Assembly: GCF_001905825.1 (NCBI RefSeq)
Contig: NZ_LIVV01000001.1
Span: forward strand, 159,473 to 223,472
Length of the DNA stretch: 64,000 nucleotides
Direction of reading: 5' to 3'
Source: Streptomyces sp. CB02009
GTDB lineage: Bacteria; Actinomycetota; Actinomycetes; Streptomycetales; Streptomycetaceae
Part shown: positions 26,455 to 36,390 of the stretch, piece by piece
Position numbering within the stretch: the stretch's first letter is position 1
Layout of the letters: each line of letters begins with the position of its first letter
Notes under the pieces: model-generated
The model's database searches: none
Seen by the model: the letters and a program-made list of their open reading frames with translations, nothing else
What the model was told of the DNA's origin: nothing
Program-made: the position numbers and the translations under genes

Positions 26455-27318
26455 TCAGAGCTTTCTGAACAGGCCCTCCTGGACCACCGACACCAGGAGC
26501 TGCCCCTCGCGGTCGTAGATCCGGCCCCGCGCGAGACCCCGGCCGCCCGTGGCGATCGGGGACTCCTGGTCGTACAGGAACCACTCGTCCGCGCGGAACG
26601 GCCGGTGGAACCACATCGCGTGGTCCAGCGACGCCATGTCGAAGCCCCGGGGGCCCCAGAGCGGCTCGATCGGAATGCGCACCGCGTCGAGGAGCGTCAT
26701 GTCCGAGGCGTACGTCAGGGCACAGGTGTGGATCAGCGGGTCGTCGCCGAGCGGCCCCACGGCCCGCATCCACACCGCGCTGCGCGGATCCGCGCCCTTG
26801 ACCTCGTCCTGGGTCCAGCGCAGCCGGTCCACGTACCGGATGTCGAAGGGCTGCCGACGGGCCATGCGCTCCAGGGCCTCCGGCAGCGCCCCCAGGTGCT
26901 CGCGGATCTCGTCGGCGAGGTTCGGCAGGCTCTCCGGGTCCGTCAGGTGCCGCGGCGGCAGCTGGTGCTCGAAGGCGCCCTCCTCCGGCCGGTGGAAGGA
27001 GGCCGTGAGGTTGAAGATCGTCCGGCCCTCCTGGACCGCCGTGACCCGGCGGGTCGTGAAGGACCGGCCGTCCCGCACCCGCTCCACCTGGTAGACGATC
27101 GGCACCCCGGGCCGCCCGGGCCGCAGGAAGTAGGCGTGCAGCGAGTGCACCGGCCGGTCGCCCTCGGTGGTGCGGCCGGCCGCGACGAGGGCCTGTCCGG
27201 CGACCTGCCCGCCGAAGACCCGCTGCAGCGACTCCTGCGGGCTCCGCCCGCGGAAGATGTTGACTTCGATCTGCTCCAGGTCGAGCAGATCCACGAGCCT
27301 CTCGGCCGGATTGGTCAC
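26455..27318 (-). CDS. tesB: acyl-CoA thioesterase II
   Basis: A 287-residue double hot-dog protein. The GTG at 27318 follows GAGGAG by about nine bases; a longer frame upstream is helicase sequence in another frame. The N-terminal half has the segment VFGGQVAGQALVAAGRT and the C-terminal half has SLDHAMWFHRPFRADEWFLYDQESP, both characteristic of TesB. It hydrolyses acyl-CoA to free acid and CoA in the cytoplasm. It begins 14 bp after the helicase stop, so the two are probably co-transcribed. Confidence 0.93.
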   Translation of the reverse strand: MTNPAERLVDLLDLEQIEVNIFRGRSPQESLQRVFGGQVAGQALVAAGRTTEGDRPVHSLHAYFLRPGRPGVPIVYQVERVRDGRSFTTRRVTAVQEGRTIFNLTASFHRPEEGAFEHQLPPRHLTDPESLPNLADEIREHLGALPEALERMARRQPFDIRYVDRLRWTQDEVKGADPRSAVWMRAVGPLGDDPLIHTCALTYASDMTLLDAVRIPIEPLWGPRGFDMASLDHAMWFHRPFRADEWFLYDQESPIATGGRGLARGRIYDREGQLLVSVVQEGLFRKL

Positions 27319-27332
27319 GTCGGTTCTCTCCT

Positions 27333-29855
27333 CTACAGCTGTCCGACGGCCGTCACGCGGACGACCGCGCGGCCCTCCTCGTCGGAGGCCGCGAGATCCA
27401 CCTCCGCGCTGATGCCCCAGTCGTGGTCGCCGTTCGGGTCGGCGAAGGTCTGCCGGACGCGCCACAGGCCGTGGGCCGCGTCCTCCTCGATGGCGAGCAG
27501 CTTCGGGCCGCGCGCGTCGGGGCCCGTACCGAGGTCGTCGTACTCGTCCCAGTACGCGTCCATCGCCTCGCCCCACGCGTCCGCGTCCCAGCCGGCCTCG
27601 GAGTCCATCTCGCCCAGCGCGTTCAGGTTGTCGAGGGCGGCCAGCTCCACCCGGCGGAACATCGCGTTGCGCACCAGGACCCGGAAGGCGCGGGCGTTGG
27701 CCGTGACCGGCTTGACCTGGTCGGCCTTCTCCTGGGCCTCCTCGGCGGTCTGGATCTCCGGGTTGGCGAGCTGCTCCCACTCGTCGAGCAGCGAGGAGTC
27801 CACCTGGCGCACCATCTCGCCCAGCCAGGCGATCAGGTCCTCCAGGTCCTCGGTCTTCAGGTCGTCGGGGATGGTGTGGTCGAGTGCCTTGTACGCGCTC
27901 GCGAGGTACCGCAGGACGATGCCCTCGGTCCGCGCCAGCTCGTACCAGGAGGTGAACTCGGTGAAGGTCAGGGCCCGTTCGTACATGTCACGGATGACCG
28001 ACTTCGGCGACACCGGGTGGTCGCCGACCCACGGGTGCGACGTCCGGTAGACGTTGTACGCGTGCCAGAGGAGCTCCTCCAGCGGCTTCGGGTACGAGAT
28101 CTCCTGGAGCCGTTCCATCCGCTCCTCGTACTCGACACCGTCCGCCTTCATCCGCCCGACGGCCTCGCCGCGCGCCTTGTTCTGCATGGCGGCGAGGATC
28201 TGGCGCGGGTCGTCGAGCGTCGACTCGACGACGGAGACCATGTCCAGGGCGTACGAGGGGGACTCGGGGTCGAGCAGGTCGAAGGCGGCCAGCGCGAACG
28301 TCGACAGCGGCTGGTTCAGTGCGAAGTCCTGCTGGAGGTCGACCGTCAGGCGGATCGTGCGGCCCTCGGCGTCGGGCGTGTCCAGCTGCTCGACGACACC
28401 GCCGTCGAGCAGGGAGCGGTAGATCGCGATGGCCCGGCGGATGTGCCGCAGCTGCGCCTTGCGCGGCTCGTGGTTGTCCTCCAGGAGCTTGCGCATCGCC
28501 TCGAAGGCGTTGCCCGGGCGGGCGATCACCGAGAGCAGCATGATGTTGGTGACCTTGAAGCGTGAGGTCAGCGGCTCGGGCTCGGCGTCGATGAGCCGTT
28601 CGAAGGTGGTGTCGCTCCAGGCGACGAAGCCCTCCGGAGCCTTCTTGCGGACCACCTTGCGGCGCTTCTTCGGGTCGTCGCCGGCCTTGGCGAGCGCCTT
28701 CTCGTTCTCGATGACGTGCTCGGGCGCCTGGGCGACCACGTATCCGGCGGTGTCGAAGCCGGCCCGGCCGGCCCGGCCCGCGATCTGGTGGAACTCACGG
28801 GCGCGCAGCGTCCGCACCCGGTTGCCGTCGTACTTGGTGAGGGCGGTGAAGAGGACCGTGCGGATCGGGACGTTCACGCCCACGCCGAGGGTGTCCGTCC
28901 CGCAGATCACCTTCAGGAGACCGGCCTGCGCCAGCTTCTCGACGAGCCGCCGGTACTTGGGCAGCATGCCCGCGTGGTGCACGCCGATGCCGTGGCGGAC
29001 GTAACGCGAGAGGTTCTGGCCGAACTTGGTGGTGAAGCGGAAGTTGCCGATCAGCTCGGCGATCTTGTCCTTCTCCTCGCGCGTGCACATGTTGATGCTC
29101 ATCAGCGACTGCGCGCGCTCGACGGCCTGCGCCTGCGTGAAGTGGACGATGTAGACCGGCGCCTGCCTGGTCTCCAGGAGCTCCGTCAGGGTCTCCGTGA
29201 TGGGGGTGAGCACGTACTCGTAGGAGAGCGGCACCGGGCGGGTCGCCGAGCGGACCACCGAGGTGGGCTTGCCCGTGCGCCGGGTCAGGTCCTTCTCGAA
29301 CATCGACACGTCGCCGAGCGTCGCCGACATGAGGACGAACTGCGCCTGGGGGAGTTCCAGGATCGGGATCTGCCACGCCCAGCCGCGGTCCTGCTCGGCG
29401 TAGAAGTGGAACTCGTCCATGACGACCTGGCCGATGTCGGCGTACTTGCCGTCCCGCAGCGCGATCGACGCCAGCACCTCGGCCGTACAGCAGATCACGG
29501 GCGCGTCCGCGTTCACGGAGGCGTCGCCGGTCAGCATCCCGACGTTCTCGGTGCCGAAGATCTTGCACAGGTCGAAGAACTTCTCCGACACCAGCGCCTT
29601 GATCGGCGCGGTGTAGAAGGTCACCTGGTCGTTGGCGAGCGCGGTGAAGTGGGCCGCCGCCGCGACCAGCGACTTCCCCGATCCGGTGGGCGTGGAGAGG
29701 ATCACGTTGGCCCCGGAGACGACCTCGATCAGCGCCTCTTCCTGGGCCGGGTAGAGCGTGATGCCCCGGTCCTCGGCCCAGGAGGAGAAGGCCTCGAAGA
29801 GGGCGTCGGGGTCGGCGGTCGGCGGAAGCTGATCGATAAGGGTCACGCCCCCCAT
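27333..29855 (-). CDS. Ski2-like DEAD/DEAH helicase (DUF3516 type)
   Basis: An 840-residue SF2 helicase. Motif I is STPTGSGKS, motif II is DEFH, motif III is MSATLG, and motif VI is QIAGRAGRAG, all in the first 400 residues. The C-terminal half, ending DWGISAEVDLAASDEEGRAVVRV, corresponds to DUF3516 found in actinobacterial paralogues of the Ski2/Mtr4 group. RNA unwinding is likely, possibly in RNA decay, but not shown here. The start may instead be the GTG at 29846. Confidence 0.9.
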   Translation of the reverse strand: MGGVTLIDQLPPTADPDALFEAFSSWAEDRGITLYPAQEEALIEVVSGANVILSTPTGSGKSLVAAAAHFTALANDQVTFYTAPIKALVSEKFFDLCKIFGTENVGMLTGDASVNADAPVICCTAEVLASIALRDGKYADIGQVVMDEFHFYAEQDRGWAWQIPILELPQAQFVLMSATLGDVSMFEKDLTRRTGKPTSVVRSATRPVPLSYEYVLTPITETLTELLETRQAPVYIVHFTQAQAVERAQSLMSINMCTREEKDKIAELIGNFRFTTKFGQNLSRYVRHGIGVHHAGMLPKYRRLVEKLAQAGLLKVICGTDTLGVGVNVPIRTVLFTALTKYDGNRVRTLRAREFHQIAGRAGRAGFDTAGYVVAQAPEHVIENEKALAKAGDDPKKRRKVVRKKAPEGFVAWSDTTFERLIDAEPEPLTSRFKVTNIMLLSVIARPGNAFEAMRKLLEDNHEPRKAQLRHIRRAIAIYRSLLDGGVVEQLDTPDAEGRTIRLTVDLQQDFALNQPLSTFALAAFDLLDPESPSYALDMVSVVESTLDDPRQILAAMQNKARGEAVGRMKADGVEYEERMERLQEISYPKPLEELLWHAYNVYRTSHPWVGDHPVSPKSVIRDMYERALTFTEFTSWYELARTEGIVLRYLASAYKALDHTIPDDLKTEDLEDLIAWLGEMVRQVDSSLLDEWEQLANPEIQTAEEAQEKADQVKPVTANARAFRVLVRNAMFRRVELAALDNLNALGEMDSEAGWDADAWGEAMDAYWDEYDDLGTGPDARGPKLLAIEEDAAHGLWRVRQTFADPNGDHDWGISAEVDLAASDEEGRAVVRVTAVGQL

Positions 29856-29977
29856 CTTGCCTGGATTCCGCTCGGATGAGGGAACCGGCCACCGGTTCGA
29901 AGATCACGGACGATAGGCTCGTCCGTCGACCGGTCGTCAACTGGGCGTCGGCAGGGGAGAAACGGGGCGGGCCAACC

Positions 29978-30769
29978 ATGATGGGACCGGCACACTCGCT
30001 GTCCGGAGCGGCGGCCTGGCTGGGTGTCGGGGCGGCCGCGGCGGCCTTCGACCGGCCGATGCCGTGGCCGGTCCTCGTCGTCGGCGCGCTCATCTGCGCG
30101 GGCGCGGCGCTCGCGCCCGACCTCGACCACAAGTCGGCGACCATCTCGCGCGCCTTCGGTCCGGTCTCCAAGGGCCTGTGCGAGATCGTCGACAAACTGT
30201 CGTACGCCGTCTACAAGGCCACCCGCTCCACCGCCGACCCCCGCAGGTCCGGCGGTCACCGGACCCTCACCCACACCTGGCTCTGGGCGGTCCTGACAGG
30301 CGGCGGCGCCTCCGTCGCGGCGGTCACCGGGGGCCGGTGGGCGGTGCTCGCCATCCTCTTCGTGCACCTGGTCCTGGCCGTGGAAGGCCTGCTGTGGCGG
30401 GCCGCCCGGGTGTCCAGCGACATCCTGGTCTGGCTGCTCGGCGCGACCAGCGCGTGGATCCTGGCGGGCGTCCTCGACAAGCCGGGGAACGGCGCGGACT
30501 GGTTCTTCACCGCCCCCGGCCAGGAGTACCTGTGGCTCGGGCTGCCCATCGTGCTGGGCGCCCTCGTCCACGACATCGGCGACGCGCTCACCGTCTCCGG
30601 CTGCCCGATCCTGTGGCCCATCCCGGTCGGCCGGAAGCGCTGGTACCCGATCGGCCCGCCGAAGGCCATGCGCTTCCGGGCCGGCAGCTGGGTCGAGCTG
30701 AAGGTCCTGATGCCCGCGTTCATGGTGCTCGGCGGGGTGGGCGGAGCCTCGGCGCTCGGCTTCTTCTAG
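29978..30769 (+). CDS. membrane-bound metal-dependent hydrolase-like protein (DUF457/YdjM type)
   Basis: A 263-residue protein starting at the double ATG at 29978. About four to five membrane spans carry conserved His/Asp: GPAHSLSGAAA near the start, APDLDHKSATISR, and GGHRTLTHTWLW, the family's putative metal site. Known relatives include E. coli YdjM. The role is unknown. It is followed by a near-perfect hairpin. Confidence 0.82.
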   Translation: MMGPAHSLSGAAAWLGVGAAAAAFDRPMPWPVLVVGALICAGAALAPDLDHKSATISRAFGPVSKGLCEIVDKLSYAVYKATRSTADPRRSGGHRTLTHTWLWAVLTGGGASVAAVTGGRWAVLAILFVHLVLAVEGLLWRAARVSSDILVWLLGATSAWILAGVLDKPGNGADWFFTAPGQEYLWLGLPIVLGALVHDIGDALTVSGCPILWPIPVGRKRWYPIGPPKAMRFRAGSWVELKVLMPAFMVLGGVGGASALGFF

Positions 30770-30781
30770 CCGAGCGCCCAA

Positions 30782-30821
30782 GGGCCGGGCCGGGGCGTCG
30801 CACGACGCCCCGGCCCGGCCC
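30782..30821. terminator. bidirectional terminator, 19-bp perfect arms
   Basis: GGGCCGGGCCGGGGCGTCG (30782-30800) is followed after CA by its exact reverse complement (30803-30821). It lies between the convergent stops at 30769 and 30839. Confidence 0.85.
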
Positions 30822-30838
30822 GCTCTCCCCCTCCGGCG

Positions 30839-32620
30839 TCACCCGTGCCACGACCTCCACAGGGCCGCGTACGCTCCGTCCGCCGCGACCAGCTCCGTAT
30901 GGCTGCCGAGCTCGCTGATCCGCCCCGACTCGACCACCGCGATCAGATCGGCGTCGTGCGCGGTGTGCAGCCGGTGTGCGATGGCCACGACCGTCCGCCC
31001 GTCCAGGACCCGGCCGAGGGACCGCTCCAGATGCCGGGCCGCGCGGGGGTCGAGCAGCGAGGTCGCCTCGTCCAGGACCAGGGTGTGCGGGTCCGCGAGG
31101 ACGAGCCGGGCCAGGGCGATCTGCTGGGCCTGCGCCGGGGTCAGCGAACGGCCGCCCGAGCCGACCTCCGTGTCCAGGCCCTCGTCGAGCCCCCGCGCCC
31201 AGGTGTCCGCGTCCACCGCCGTCAGCGCCGCCCACAGCTCGGTGTCCGCGGCCCCCGTCCGGGCCAGGAGCAGGTTGTCGCGGAGCGAGCCCACGAAGAC
31301 GTGGTGCTCCTGGTTGACCAGGGCCACGTGCTCACGGACCCGCTCGGCGGGCATCCGCGCCAGCTCGGCGGCGCCGAGGGTGACCGAGCCGGTCCTCGGG
31401 GCGTAGATGCCCGCGAGGAGGCGGCCGAGCGTCGACTTGCCGGCGCCGGACGGGCCGACCAGGGCGAGCCGGGTGCCGGGCGCCACCCTCAGGGACACCT
31501 CGTGCAGCACGTCGACCCCCTCGCGGTAGCCGAACCGGACGTCGTCCGCCCGGACGGCCCGGCCCTCGGGCCGCACCTCCGCGTCGCCGGCGTCCGGCTC
31601 GATGTCGCGGACGCCGACGAGCCGGGCCAGGGACACCTGGGCGACCTGGAGCTCGTCGTACCAGCGGAGCACGATGCCGATCGGGTCGACCAGCATCTGG
31701 GAGAGCAGCGCGCCCGTCGTCAGCTGTCCGACGTCGATCCAGCCCTGCAGGACGAACACCCCGCCGAACAGGAGCACGGCGAGCAGCACGGTCGTATGGG
31801 TGAGGTTGACGGCGGGGAAGAGCACCGAGCGCAGGAAGAGCGTGTACCTCTCCCAGGCGACCCACTCCGAGATCCGCCGGTTCGACAGCGCGATCCGGCG
31901 GGCGCCGAGGCGGTGCGACTCGACCGTGCGGCCCGCGTCGACCGTCTCGGCGAGGGCGGCGGCCACCGCCGCGTACCCCGCGGACTCCGAGCGGTAGGCG
32001 GCCGGTGCCCGCCGGAAGTACCACCGGGAGACCACGACGAGCAGGGGCGCGGCGAGGAGCGCGGCGAGCGCGAGCGGCGGCGCCGTGACCGCGAGGCCGC
32101 CGAGCAGCAGTCCGGCCCACACGACGCCGATGGCCAGCTGGGGCACGGCTTCGCGCATGGCGTTGGAGAGCCGGTCGACGTCGGTGGTGATCCGGGAGAG
32201 CAGGTCGCCCGTACCGGCCCGTTCCAGGACGCCCGGCGGCAGGCCGACCGAGCGGACGAGGAAGTCCTCCCGCAGGTCGGCGAGCATCTCCTCGCCGAGC
32301 ATGGCGCCGCGCAGCCGGACGAGCCGGACGAAGAGGGTCTGGACGAGCAGGGCCGCCGCGAACAGGGCGATCGTGCGCTCCAGATGGAGGTCACGCGCGC
32401 CGGTGGCGAGCTTGTCCACCACCGATCCGAGCAGGTACGGGCCGGCCATCGAGGCGACCACGGCGACCGCGTTCACCCCGATGAGCAGCGCGAACGCCCG
32501 GCGGTGGCGGCGCAGCAGCTCGCGTACGTAGCCGCGGACGGTCGTGTGGGCGGCGACGGGCAGTGTCGTCGCCGTCGTCGGGGCCGCCGGATCGTACTCC
32601 GGCGGCGCCAGGCCGATCAT
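30839..32620 (-). CDS. ABC exporter half-transporter B (degenerate signature motif)
   Basis: A 593-residue protein: six-helix membrane domain (about 40-320) and nucleotide-binding domain (about 355-593). Walker [10 protein letters not shown] is at 389-397, Walker B LVLDEATS at 514-521, and the H-loop His at 549. The ABC signature is LTPAQ at 493-497 instead of LSGGQ. The ATG overlaps the partner stop (ATGA), so the two subunits are coupled. The open frame extends far upstream, but only as antiparallel-frame sequence of the partner. Paired with the next gene it can form one functional ATP site. The substrate is unknown. Confidence 0.9.
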   Translation of the reverse strand: MIGLAPPEYDPAAPTTATTLPVAAHTTVRGYVRELLRRHRRAFALLIGVNAVAVVASMAGPYLLGSVVDKLATGARDLHLERTIALFAAALLVQTLFVRLVRLRGAMLGEEMLADLREDFLVRSVGLPPGVLERAGTGDLLSRITTDVDRLSNAMREAVPQLAIGVVWAGLLLGGLAVTAPPLALAALLAAPLLVVVSRWYFRRAPAAYRSESAGYAAVAAALAETVDAGRTVESHRLGARRIALSNRRISEWVAWERYTLFLRSVLFPAVNLTHTTVLLAVLLFGGVFVLQGWIDVGQLTTGALLSQMLVDPIGIVLRWYDELQVAQVSLARLVGVRDIEPDAGDAEVRPEGRAVRADDVRFGYREGVDVLHEVSLRVAPGTRLALVGPSGAGKSTLGRLLAGIYAPRTGSVTLGAAELARMPAERVREHVALVNQEHHVFVGSLRDNLLLARTGAADTELWAALTAVDADTWARGLDEGLDTEVGSGGRSLTPAQAQQIALARLVLADPHTLVLDEATSLLDPRAARHLERSLGRVLDGRTVVAIAHRLHTAHDADLIAVVESGRISELGSHTELVAADGAYAALWRSWHG

Positions 32621-34485
32621 GCCGATTCCCCTTCCAGTGCTTCGAGTGCGTCGCTCGCGTCGAGCGCGCCGACCGGTGCGGTGCCGGCGTCTCCGTCGAC
32701 CGGGTCGGCGGGCGGCGCCTTCGCGGCGAGTTCCTCGTCGGTCTCGCGGGTGACGACCGCGCGGTAGCGCGGCTCTCGGGAGAGCAGTTCGCGGTGGGTG
32801 CCGACGGCGACGGCCTGGCCCCCGTCGACCAGGACGACCCGGTCGGCGCGGTCCAGGAGCAGCGGCGAGGAGGCCAGGACCACGGTGGTCCGGCCCGCGC
32901 GCAGGGCGCCGATGCCGGCGGCGACCCGTGCCTCGGTGTGCGCGTCGACCGCCGAGGTGGGCTCGTCGAGGACGAGGACCTCCGGGTCGGTGACGAGGGA
33001 CCGGGCGAGGGCGAGGCGCTGGCGCTGGCCGCCGGAGAGCGACCGGCCCCGCTCGGTGATCCGGGTGCGCATCGGATCGCCGTCGGCGTCCACGGACGCC
33101 TGGGCGAGCGCGTCGAGGACGTCGTCGCACCGGGCGGCGGCCAGGGCCCGGTCGGGGAGCACCTCGCCGGATCGTGGCACGTCCAGCAGCTCGTGCAGGG
33201 TGCCCGAGAGCAGGACCGGGTCCTTGTCCTGGACGAGGACGGCCGTACGGGCGGTGTCCAGCGGCAGTTCGTCGAGGGGGACACCGCCGAGCAGCACCGA
33301 GGTGTGCTCCTCGCCCGGATCGGCCGGGTGGCCGCCGAGCCGGTCCGCGAGCCGCCCGGCCACGTCCGGGTCGCCGCAGACGACCGCGGTGAAGCGGCCG
33401 GCCGGTGCGAGCAGCCCGGTCAGCGGGTCGTACAGGTCTCCGGTCGCCTTGCGGTCCTCGTCCCCGTCCGCGCCGGCGGTGGTGCCGGCCGTGCGGGCCA
33501 GCGCCAGGACCCGGGCGGCCCGTTTCGCGGACGGCCGGGAGAAGGAGAAGGCCATGGCGATCTCCTCGAAGTTGCGCAGCGGGTGGTACGTCAGGGCCAC
33601 CGCGCTGTAGACGGTGACCAGTTCGCCGACCGTGATCCGCCCGTCGAACGCGAGGCGCGCGCCGTACGCCACCACGGTGATGAGCAGGATGCCGGGCAGC
33701 ACGACCTGGATCGCGGAGATCAGCGCCCACATGCGCGCGCTGCGCACGGCGGCCGCGCGGACCTCCTGGGAGGCGGCGCGGTAGCGGTCGAGGAACAGCT
33801 CCTCGCCGCCGATGCCGCGCAGCACACGGAGCCCGGCGACGGTGTCGGAGGCGAGCTCGGTGGCCCTGCCCGCCTTCTCGCGCTGGACGTCCGCCCGGCG
33901 CGTGGCGCGGGGGAGCAGCGGCAGGACGGAGAGGGCGAGGACCGGGATGCCGACGGCCACGACGACGCCCAGGGCGGGCTGGTAGGCGACGAGTCCGACG
34001 CAGATGACGACGAGCACGACGGCGCCGGCGGCGAACCGCGACAGGGCCTCGACGAACCAGCCGATCTTCTCGACGTCGCCGGTGGACACGGCGACGACCT
34101 CGCCCGCGGCGACCCGCCGGGTCAGGACGGAGCCGAGTTCGGCGGTCTTGCGGGCGAGGAGCTGCTGGACGCGGGCGGCGGCCGTGATCCAGTTGGTGAC
34201 GGCGGTGCGGTGCAGCATCACGTCGCCGACCGCGATCGCGGCGCCCAGCACCGCGAGGAGCAGTCCGGCGAGCCCGAGGCGTCCGCCGTCGCGGTCCACG
34301 ACCGACTGGACGGCGATGCCGATGCCGAGGGGCAGTCCGGCGATGCCCAGGTGGTGCAGAAGTCCCCACAGCATGGACTTCACCTGCCCGCCGAGCTGTT
34401 GACGGCCGAGCCAGACGAGGAACCGGGTGCCCGAGCGGACATCGGGCACGCCTGGGTCGGCGAAGGGTAGATCTCGAATCTGCAT
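32617..34485 (-). CDS. ABC exporter half-transporter A (degenerate Walker A and H-loop)
   Basis: A 622-residue protein with membrane domain about 35-320 and nucleotide-binding domain about 345-600. The Walker A position reads GDPDVAGR (371-378) with no P-loop Lys. The Q-loop Gln is at 419, the signature LSGGQ is intact at 483-487, and Walker B is LVLDEPTS (504-511). The H-loop His is replaced by Ser at about 539 ([12 protein letters not shown]). Start at ATG 34485; upstream codons in the same frame are implausible. It lies divergent from a secreted PNGase A-like gene. Confidence 0.9.
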   Translation of the reverse strand: MQIRDLPFADPGVPDVRSGTRFLVWLGRQQLGGQVKSMLWGLLHHLGIAGLPLGIGIAVQSVVDRDGGRLGLAGLLLAVLGAAIAVGDVMLHRTAVTNWITAAARVQQLLARKTAELGSVLTRRVAAGEVVAVSTGDVEKIGWFVEALSRFAAGAVVLVVICVGLVAYQPALGVVVAVGIPVLALSVLPLLPRATRRADVQREKAGRATELASDTVAGLRVLRGIGGEELFLDRYRAASQEVRAAAVRSARMWALISAIQVVLPGILLITVVAYGARLAFDGRITVGELVTVYSAVALTYHPLRNFEEIAMAFSFSRPSAKRAARVLALARTAGTTAGADGDEDRKATGDLYDPLTGLLAPAGRFTAVVCGDPDVAGRLADRLGGHPADPGEEHTSVLLGGVPLDELPLDTARTAVLVQDKDPVLLSGTLHELLDVPRSGEVLPDRALAAARCDDVLDALAQASVDADGDPMRTRITERGRSLSGGQRQRLALARSLVTDPEVLVLDEPTSAVDAHTEARVAAGIGALRAGRTTVVLASSPLLLDRADRVVLVDGGQAVAVGTHRELLSREPRYRAVVTRETDEELAAKAPPADPVDGDAGTAPVGALDASDALEALEGESA

Positions 34486-34679
34486 GGCGTCCCAGGGTCT
34501 CCGGGTCTCGTCTGGGGGGGAACGCACGCCGGGGGTGTGCGACGGCGGGGAAGGCCGTGCAAGGTTCGCGTCTTCCCCCAGGTGCGGCAATCGATTTTCC
34601 CCACGGGGGAACAGATCGCGCCATGTCCGCTCATCGTCCTCTGGACCGCACGGCGCCGAGCACGCTTCACTCCAGCCCC

Positions 34680-36296
34680 ATGAGATCACTCAAGATCATG
34701 AGCATGCTCAGCGGTCTGGTCCTCGCCGCGGGCGCGCTCCTCGCCGCCCACCCGGCCGCCGCCGACGGCCCGAACGGCCCGACGCCCCCGGCCGAGTTCA
34801 CCTCCGACTGGCACGACCCGGTCACCGCCGCCCCGCCCGTCGAGACGCCCGGCACCCGCAGCTGCGAGATCACCCTGGCCGCCGCCCGGTTCCGCGACTT
34901 CACGCCCTACCAGGGCGGTTACACCCCGCCGAAGGAATGCGGCACCCGCTGGAACAAGGTCGTCCTGCGCCTCGAAGGACAGGTGAAGGGCCGCCAGTAC
35001 GACCGCCTCGGGTACCTCACCGTCGGCGGTGTGGAGATCCTCCGCACCTCCACACCGCAGCCCTCGCCCGACGGCATCACCTGGTCGGTCGAGAAGGACG
35101 TGACCCGCTACCGCGACACCCTCAGCCGCCCCGGCGCCGTCGAGATGCTCATCGGCAATGTCGTGAACGAGACCTACACCGGCGTCCTCGACGTCCGCGT
35201 CACCCTCACCTTCCACACCGCCCAGGGCCGGGTGAAGCCCGCCGCCGGTACGCCCGACCGGGTGATCCCCCTCACCGGCCCCACCCTCACCACCCCGCGC
35301 AACACCGAGCGCGTCCTCGCCGAGGTGTACGCCACCGGCTCCGGCGGCGGCTGCGAGGAGTACTGGTACCTCTCCGTCCCCGACGCGGCCCCCTACTCCT
35401 GCCGGGCCACCGACGGACCGCACCGGGAGGTCCGCGTCTCCGTCGACGGGCGCCTCGCCGGGATCGCCGCGCCCTTCCCCACCGTCTGGACCGGCGGCTG
35501 GTCGAACCCCTTCCTCTGGTACGTCACCCCAGGGCCGCGCGCCTTCGACGTCCAGCCGATCCTGTACGACCTGACCCCCTTCGCCGCCGTCCTCAACGAC
35601 GGCCGCGCCCACCGCGTGGAGGTCACCGTCGCCGGGGTCCCGGCCGGCCAGGCGGGCTGGTCCACCCCCACCAACGTGCTCCTCTGGCAGGACGAGGGCA
35701 GCCGGGTCGTCACCGGCGGCCTCGACCGCCACGAGGAGACCGCCCCGCGCAACTCCTCCGTCTACACGGCGGGCACCGCGGACTCCCTCCACCGGCTCGA
35801 CACCGACGCCGGCCACCGGCTCACCGTCGCCGGACACCTGAACACCTCCCACGGCCGGGTCGCCACCACCGTCGACCGGACCGTCGCCCACGGCTCCGCA
35901 CACCGCTGGGGCGAGGGGGAGAACCCGGACGCGTTCACCGCGCGCTGGACCGACCGCGAGACCGTGACCAGCGGCCGGACCGTCACCCGCGTCGACCGGA
36001 CCTACACGATGGACGGCGAGACCACGATCGGCGCGGGCGACCGGCTGAGGACGGTCCTCACCCTCGGGGACCGCGCCGACACCACCGTCCTGCGCGACGG
36101 CCGCCGTCTGTCCTGGTCCCGGCTCGACGACACGTACACCGGGGACGCCACGTACACCACCGGTGTCCCGCGCGACCAGCGGCACGCGGTCGGCACCACG
36201 ACCGAGCGCTACCGGCTGTACGGCTCCGAGGGCTGCCACGACCGCAGTCTGACGACCGTTCAGGGAACGGTCACCCAGGACCTGCGGCGCTGCTGA
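34680..36296 (+). CDS. secreted PNGase A-like glycoamidase
   Basis: A 538-residue protein with a Sec signal ([20 protein letters not shown], cleavage after PAAA). The region [20 protein letters not shown] followed by [25 protein letters not shown] matches the N-terminal part of peptide-N4-(N-acetyl-beta-glucosaminyl)asparagine amidase A. PNGase A removes N-glycans from glycopeptides. WGYV-like segments ([18 protein letters not shown]) also fit. An upstream ATG at 34623 is possible and has a distant GGGGGA. It converges on a GH109-type gene, so both may attack eukaryotic glycoproteins. Confidence 0.8.
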   Translation: MRSLKIMSMLSGLVLAAGALLAAHPAAADGPNGPTPPAEFTSDWHDPVTAAPPVETPGTRSCEITLAAARFRDFTPYQGGYTPPKECGTRWNKVVLRLEGQVKGRQYDRLGYLTVGGVEILRTSTPQPSPDGITWSVEKDVTRYRDTLSRPGAVEMLIGNVVNETYTGVLDVRVTLTFHTAQGRVKPAAGTPDRVIPLTGPTLTTPRNTERVLAEVYATGSGGGCEEYWYLSVPDAAPYSCRATDGPHREVRVSVDGRLAGIAAPFPTVWTGGWSNPFLWYVTPGPRAFDVQPILYDLTPFAAVLNDGRAHRVEVTVAGVPAGQAGWSTPTNVLLWQDEGSRVVTGGLDRHEETAPRNSSVYTAGTADSLHRLDTDAGHRLTVAGHLNTSHGRVATTVDRTVAHGSAHRWGEGENPDAFTARWTDRETVTSGRTVTRVDRTYTMDGETTIGAGDRLRTVLTLGDRADTTVLRDGRRLSWSRLDDTYTGDATYTTGVPRDQRHAVGTTTERYRLYGSEGCHDRSLTTVQGTVTQDLRRC

Positions 36297-36301
36297 ACCG
36301 G

Positions 36302-36338
36302 GCGGTGCCCGGCCCCGGGTGTGGAGGCCGGGCACCGC
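36302..36338. terminator. bidirectional terminator between PNGase A-like and GH109-like genes
   Basis: A perfect 13-bp stem, GCGGTGCCCGGCC with GGCCGGGCACCGC, closes an 11-nt loop in the convergent gap. Confidence 0.8.
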
Positions 36339-36390
36339 ACGTGCGGGCCGCGCGCCGGGCACCCCGCGCCGGGTGCCGGGCGCCCCGGCG

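Noticed and set aside
30839..34624. A single 1261-codon ABC protein
   Set aside because: The upstream 660 codons are out-of-frame translation of subunit A; the real subunit B starts at 32620 with an ATGA overlap.
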